64,000 bases of DNA from Anarhynchus alexandrinus. Lineage: Eukaryota; Chordata; Aves; Charadriiformes; Charadriidae. The notes beneath the pieces are model-generated. The model searched no databases and was not told the DNA's origin. It saw only the letters and a list, made by a program, of their open reading frames with translations. Numbering within the stretch: the stretch's first letter is position 1; each line of letters begins with the position of its first letter. The stretch is taken from positions 627,322-691,321 of the forward strand of contig VUYV01000178.1 in NCBI GenBank assembly GCA_008711295.1, in the 5' to 3' direction. The position numbers and the translations under genes are program-made. Positions 61,906-64,000 of the stretch are shown here, piece after piece.

Positions 61906-64000
61906 TTAAGTACTTTAGGTCCCCAAGCAGTAGGTGGCCCTCTGTAGGAGTTCATCAGTGTCCTTGAGCTTGGGATCCCACTCAAGTCCCCAAACGTGAT
62001 CTCGCAAGCAGCGAATCCAAGGGAATAGCCACCTCTTTGGCCCTCTGGCAGCTTTCTGCAGGCAGATGGCCTTCAGCTGCATTGACAGAAATGAAGGAGC
62101 AGTAAAATTCAGATGTGTAGTGACGCCTAGAACATAAGTTACCACTGAGACTTAATTCAAAACTTATTGAAAAGTAACAGAATCTTTCCTGACTTTACCC
62201 AGTGCTCATTCAAATCCTCACTAGGGCCAAATCCTGCATGCCCTAGGGCTTATCTGCATGAACGCATTTAACTCAGAGCAAGATGCATCAAAGCAAAAAA
62301 GTACTTTATAACTGCTTTGATCAAAACATGTCAAAATGAACCATCGGTCTTCACTTTACCGCAAATCCTATTTCCCCAGAAGGAGGTGGATTTTTCCCTA
62401 GGGACATGAAAGCACTGCAGAAAGGACAGAAGGGATTTCTACAGTTCTTTGTGTCGCTGCCACCTCAGAAGGTGGGAAATGATTGGGCAGGTTGGCATAC
62501 TACAAAGGAGAGTCTGGGACTGTACCTGGTCACAAACCGAACCCGGGACAGACAACGTCACACTTGCACCAAACAACACTAGTGCTGACAGGTTTGGATA
62601 CTAGTATTGCTTGAAAGACGCATGAAGTAATCCCTCCTCTTCTCTAATGCTGCGTCTAAAAAGAGTGCTCAGTGAGGACAGAAAGAGCCCAGAAGAACAA
62701 CAAAGACGGTCAAACACCTTTGCAAACACGCTTGTGAGAGCAGAAAGAAAAATTGGGGGTGTTCTGCACACACTTTTCTATGTTTTCCAGTCCAAGAATC
62801 AGCCAATCCTTATGCAGAATTTCTTGGATTATTGTGCAATGTTCCCATACTAGTCTCCACTTTGAATCAAATAAAAATTAGACTAACCTTTAATTAATGT
62901 AAGTATAATTAATACTGTTTGTTCCTCTTTGCTTTGCCTGCATATGAATATGTGCATACGTGGTATAAAAATTACTGTCTACACAATTATTTCACAAACT
63001 GTCCGCAGGCCGAGAAAAGCTGGTTTATTGCAAAGAATAGACAATCGGGCGAGGACATGCACAGAAACAGTCCTCAGCTATGTTTAAGTTACTGCAAAAA
63101 GAAAGGCAGGAAATGTTTTCCATGTTGGCTACCAGAACAGTCTTAAACAACAAATTCACGTCAAATATTGTTTCGAGGCTTCTCTCTTCTCATGAACCTG
63201 GATGCCAATAAGCAAGTGAGCAGGAAAGATGAGTCTTAGGAGGACGAAGACAACAGAATCATGATGCTGCTTTAAGACATGCTCTTTTTGGTACAGCTTC
63301 ACTCTGCACTGTGCTGCTTCTGGGTCTGAAAAACTAATGTGGCCACCATATGTTATAACGCTTGTCACACCCGATGAGATTACAAACAGTTTTTCTTTCA
63401 CAAGATTTCTGAACTGTAATAGGGAAACCAAAGAAATCCATACTGTTGTGCTTCCCTCTTGCATGAAGCCTGTGAATTCATACATGGAAAGGGAATAAAG
63501 ATTTCAGACTTCGGCTAATCGCAGTAGGTTTGTTAATCACAAAGCAGCTTTGTCTAGGAACATTTACAATACTAGAATTTTAAAGAAATCTCAATAGTCT
63601 TCCATCAAAAGAAAGTAAGATGGCTTAGCAATGAGGCATACAGTACTAAAAGTACCTGTTATAAGCAGATTTGATTGTAATCTGAAGAACTAATTAGAAA
63701 ACTGCCATGACTAAAAAAGCCTTTGTCTAGACTTCTGGTTCACATCAGCTGCCGGGCGACTCAGGTGTGACTGAAGGGGACTGAAATGAGAAACAGGGTG
63801 CCTAACGGAACACCTGAAATAACGGGTCAGTATCTGCTATGTGTTAGAATGATGTGTTTGCAGAACATCTGCAGGAATAAAGGACAGTACCTCAGTGAAG
63901 AGCAGGAGACAGCAGCTTTCAGTATGGTTGAAGTATCCTAACTGCTGTATGTGGAGGCTCATTGTTTCCCTTAAAAGAGCCTTGTTTGGTAGAGCACACA

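Larger units (their letters stand above)
48481..64000. other. Downstream intergenic region, no recognisable gene
   Basis: About 15.5 kb without a splice-supported exon. In other amniotes EDN3 is followed by a large gap before PHACTR3, and this matches. Only CR1 remnants, a microsatellite and two short direct duplications were recognised. The longer frames (about 59125-59565, and 63156-63485 on the minus strand) show no domain. Confidence 0.5.

Noticed and set aside
63156..63485. 109-codon open frame on the minus strand
   Set aside because: No recognised family, no promoter-like sequence and no partner exon.
1..64000. CRISPR arrays, operons, tRNA or rRNA genes
   Set aside because: The DNA is eukaryotic nuclear sequence. 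No repeat-spacer array, cloverleaf or rRNA core was recognised by eye.

Overview
The window is vertebrate nuclear DNA, and I read it as a bird. It is AT-rich with long gene-free stretches, has one strong CpG island, and carries several CR1 LINE fragments ending in the typical ATTCTATG-type 3' repeats. It also has a short LTR-like fragment of a kind I associate with bird genomes. There is no prokaryotic organisation and no operon, and most open frames are chance. All calls rest on reading the sequence; nothing was searched.

Layout, all gene calls on the + strand. Positions 1-6385 hold the 3' end of a gene whose last exon encodes a Ser/Thr/Pro-rich tail ending in SSDDEDRLVIEI. By position and strand relative to EDN3 I assign it to ZNF831, the zinc-finger gene next to EDN3 in other amniotes. 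Supported pieces are an exon at 228-382, an exon at 2958-3109, the terminal exon at 4591-5454 and a 3' UTR with a poly(A) signal at 6359. A GC-rich 33-bp minisatellite, interrupted by Ns, sits in the last intron. Positions 6386-32075 look intergenic: AT-rich, with one degraded CR1 LINE at 14265-15445 and small GC-rich islets near 21.0, 29.45 and 30.8 kb.

Positions 32076-47025 or beyond hold endothelin-3 (EDN3). A CpG island and first exon encode a signal peptide very close to that of mammalian EDN3. Exon 3 at 45275-45439 encodes the big-endothelin C-terminal part, a dibasic processing site and the endothelin-like cysteine domain. Exon 4 (45960-46062) and a possible exon 5 (from 46939) follow in compatible phase. 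Exon 2, which must encode the mature 21-residue peptide, is not visible anywhere in the remaining sequence; it most likely lies in the 751-base N gap at 32754-33504. The region downstream to 64000 shows no convincing gene, only CR1 remnants and simple repeats.

The two genes are neighbours but are not known to act in one pathway. EDN3 is a secreted signal for neural-crest-derived melanoblasts and enteric neurons through EDNRB, so the intergenic and intronic DNA is the natural place for its tissue-specific control elements. I did not find a convincing undescribed system. The points most worth checking are the missing mature-peptide exon, the in-frame TAG in EDN3 exon 4 with a phase-compatible exon beyond it, and the unresolved small ZNF831 exons.
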